The notes under the pieces: model-generated
Database searches by the model: none
Told to the model about the DNA's origin: nothing
What the model saw: only the letters and a program-made list of their open reading frames with translations
Made by a program: the position numbers and the translations under genes
Shown here: positions 62,261 to 64,000 of the stretch, one piece after another
How positions within the stretch are numbered: the stretch's first letter is position 1
Layout of the letters: each line of letters begins with the position of its first letter
Source: Vibrio navarrensis
GTDB taxonomy: Bacteria; Pseudomonadota; Gammaproteobacteria; Enterobacterales; Vibrionaceae
NCBI RefSeq assembly: GCF_000764325.1
Contig: NZ_JMCG01000002.1
Location: 1,054,001-1,118,000, forward strand
Length of the DNA: 64,000 nucleotides
Reading direction: 5' to 3'

Positions 62261-62544
62261 CTAGGGTCTGTTGACCTTTTGAGATGATTTTTGCAGCAGT
62301 TTGTGGATTCTTTGTGCAAGGCAGAGGCTTTGAATTGTAGGAGCCTACATGATAAGCCGATAACGCAGCAAAAAGGAGCCACAAACGCTGCCCGAAGGGT
62401 TCGAGCTAGGCGCCCCCGCAAAAAGCGTTTTACTCTTTGTTGAGAGGTGTTTTGCTTAGAATGACTAGGCTACAAACCTCTCGCCGCGATTAAAACGCTT
62501 TTATCTCGAACAAAATTTAACCGCAAAAGGTCAACAGACCCTAG
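62261..62544. mobile_element. MITE-like element with 21-bp perfect terminal inverted repeats
   Basis: A 284-bp segment is bounded by CTAG plus GGGTCTGTTGACCTTTTG at the left and its exact inverse at the right. CTAG may be a 4-bp target duplication, or the outer part of a 21-bp repeat since it is self-complementary. The inside has a further nested inverted pair (AAAAGCGTTTTA with TAAAACGCTTTT, and GAGAGGT with ACCTCTC), so the right half can fold into a long hairpin. No transposase frame is present. This suggests a non-autonomous element mobilised in trans. It lies between the Dcu gene and dsbD, where E. coli has cutA. Confidence 0.8.
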
Positions 62545-62573
62545 CCACAACTTAAGTTTCGATCCCAAATATT

Positions 62574-64000
62574 ATGCGCGCATTGTTTACTCTCTTATTG
62601 CTGGGTGCCATGACGTTTTCCGCACCCTCGCTTGCTCTGTTTGGCAATAGCCAGAATTCGGGCTTTTCCTCGGGAAGCAGTGAATTTGTCACTGTCGACC
62701 AGGCTTTTCCATTTAATTCGTTCCAGCAAGGCAATCGCATCACCCTAGACTGGCAAGTGAAAGACGGCTACTACCTCTACCAGCAGCGTCTCTCTTTTAG
62801 CGCCGAAAATGTCTCCCTCGGTGAGATTGAGATGGAAAACGGCCAGCCGTATCGCGATGAATTTTTTGGCGACGTCAACATCTACACGACGCCGCTGTTC
62901 GTCAGCATTCCCCTGCAAGACTGGCAAAGCGGAGCAAAACTGATTGTGCAGTATCAAGGCTGCGCCAAAGCTGGCTTTTGCTACCCACCGGAAACGCGGG
63001 TGGTTGAGCTTGAGTCGTTTACTAATGGCCAAGCGCCAGCCGTGAAATCGTCTGCCCAACCTGCGGCCAGCAGCAAGACAGACGCATCAACACTTTCGCC
63101 CGCTGCGCCTTTAACCCAGCAAGATAAATTGGCTTCTGGCTTAGCTGATAACTGGTGGACACCACTGCTGTTTTTGGCGCTGGGCGTCGGTTTGGCCTTT
63201 ACTCCTTGCGTTCTGCCGATGTACCCGATCCTCACCAGTATCGTGCTCGGCGGCGGTCAGCTCAGCCAGCGACGCGCATTCGGCTTGGCACTGATCTATG
63301 TGCAAGGGATGGCGCTGACATACACGCTGCTTGGTTTGGTGGTCGCTTCCGCTGGCCTGCAATTTCAGGCGGCGATGCAACACCCATACGTGCTAATTGG
63401 CTTGAGTGTACTCTTTGTTGCCCTCGCTCTGTCGATGTTTGGCCTCTACACCTTGCAACTACCAAGTCGCGCGCAAACTTGGCTGAGTAACCTTAGCAAT
63501 CAGCAGCAAGGTGGTAGCAGCTTAGGCGTGTTTGCGATGGGGGCGATTTCTGGCTTGGTTTGCTCTCCTTGTACCACCGCGCCGCTCTCCGGTGCGCTGC
63601 TTTACGTGGCACAAAGCGGCGACTTGCTCACGGGCGGGGTGGCGTTGTATGCACTCGCCATGGGCATGGGCATTCCGCTGATCCTAGTGGCGGTGTTTGG
63701 CAACAAACTCTTGCCGAAAGCAGGCGGCTGGATGGAGCGCGTCAAAATCCTGTTTGGCTTTGTACTACTCGCCGCGCCTATTTTCCTGCTGGAACGCATT
63801 CTTCCCGAACTGTGGTCGACCGCCTTATGGTCAGTGTTAGGCATCGCCGCATTTGGCTGGCTTTACCATGTCAAAAATAGCTTAGAGTTTGGTGGCTGGA
63901 AGCAAAGTGCGCTGGGTATCATCGCCGTGCTCGGTCTACTCGCCTCGGCGCAGCCTGCGTTGCACTATTGGTATGCGCCGCAAAGCGCATCGACGTCCGT
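62574..64000 (+). CDS. dsbD: Thiol:disulfide interchange protein DsbD, 5' part
   Basis: Carries electrons from cytoplasmic thioredoxin to DsbC, DsbG and CcmG. About 475 residues are visible. A signal peptide is followed by the periplasmic alpha domain with its Cys pair ([14 protein letters not shown]), a Ser/Ala-rich linker, and the membrane beta domain with the two redox cysteines in [12 protein letters not shown] and [14 protein letters not shown]. The C-terminal thioredoxin-like gamma domain lies past the window edge. The ATG starts 30 bp after the MITE-like element, so the dsbD promoter must lie in or near it. Confidence 0.93.
   Translation, partial: MRALFTLLLLGAMTFSAPSLALFGNSQNSGFSSGSSEFVTVDQAFPFNSFQQGNRITLDWQVKDGYYLYQQRLSFSAENVSLGEIEMENGQPYRDEFFGDVNIYTTPLFVSIPLQDWQSGAKLIVQYQGCAKAGFCYPPETRVVELESFTNGQAPAVKSSAQPAASSKTDASTLSPAAPLTQQDKLASGLADNWWTPLLFLALGVGLAFTPCVLPMYPILTSIVLGGGQLSQRRAFGLALIYVQGMALTYTLLGLVVASAGLQFQAAMQHPYVLIGLSVLFVALALSMFGLYTLQLPSRAQTWLSNLSNQQQGGSSLGVFAMGAISGLVCSPCTTAPLSGALLYVAQSGDLLTGGVALYALAMGMGIPLILVAVFGNKLLPKAGGWMERVKILFGFVLLAAPIFLLERILPELWSTALWSVLGIAAFGWLYHVKNSLEFGGWKQSALGIIAVLGLLASAQPALHYWYAPQSASTS

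Noticed and set aside
62203-62421. A minus-strand frame ending in a CutA-like looking peptide (DPETAQKVSRAL)
   Set aside because: It runs through the left end of the MITE-like element; if the element is removed, the frame hits a stop just upstream, and the strand is opposite to that expected for cutA.

Overview
The window is chromosomal DNA of a gammaproteobacterium, almost certainly a Vibrio. It carries motX (Na+-driven polar flagellar motor), an Xds-type extracellular nuclease, a dense tRNA array, and the gene orders frdABCD, efp/epmB, groESL, cpxP/cpxRA and fxsA-aspA-dcu-dsbD. I would guess Vibrio vulnificus or a close relative, but the species call is an inference from remembered sequences. 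Base composition looks uniform, and nearly everything is core genome.

Layout. 1-2.4 kb: a secreted nuclease (cut by the window edge) behind a porin. 2.9-10.6 kb: trpS, gph, rlmB, rnr and nsrR on the minus strand, then hmp divergent from nsrR across two clear NsrR operators, then motX. 10.9-22 kb: purA, a small DUF2065 protein, hflC-hflK-hflX-hfq-miaA-mutL-amiB-tsaE on the minus strand, and queG divergent. 23.5-25.4 kb: a 16-unit tRNA array on the minus strand, made only of initiator tRNA-Met and tRNA-Gly(GCC) copies. Seven Gly units have the T arm replaced by a small hairpin. 25.5-32.4 kb: orn, rsgA, psd, a DASS transporter, an EamA transporter and gpmI. 32.9-40.5 kb: a rhodanese, secB, gpsA, cysE, envC, a DHH phosphoesterase, a TetR regulator, a VanZ-like protein and epmA. 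40.9-51.1 kb: frdABCD, an SPFH protein, efp and epmB, an MgtC-like protein, a secreted repeat protein and groESL. 51.4-64 kb: a MATE pump, pfkA, fieF, cpxP with divergent cpxRA, trmL, fxsA, aspA, a Dcu transporter, a 284-bp MITE-like element and the 5' part of dsbD.

Several functional groups are complete or nearly so. NsrR and Hmp form the nitric-oxide response. HflK and HflC with HflX and Hfq form the conserved hfl block. EF-P has both EpmA and EpmB nearby for beta-lysylation. Septum splitting is represented by AmiB and its activator EnvC. Fumarate reductase, aspartase and the Dcu carrier make up the fumarate respiration route. CpxR, CpxA and CpxP form the envelope stress circuit, with CpxR boxes in the shared intergenic region.

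The least explained part is the tRNA array. The hairpin-bearing tRNA-Gly-like units keep perfect acceptor, D and anticodon arms but have no TTC-containing T loop. They are repeated, and the hairpin is kept even in diverged copies. Second is the MITE-like element with 21-bp perfect terminal inverted repeats, at the place where other enterobacteria-like genomes carry cutA.
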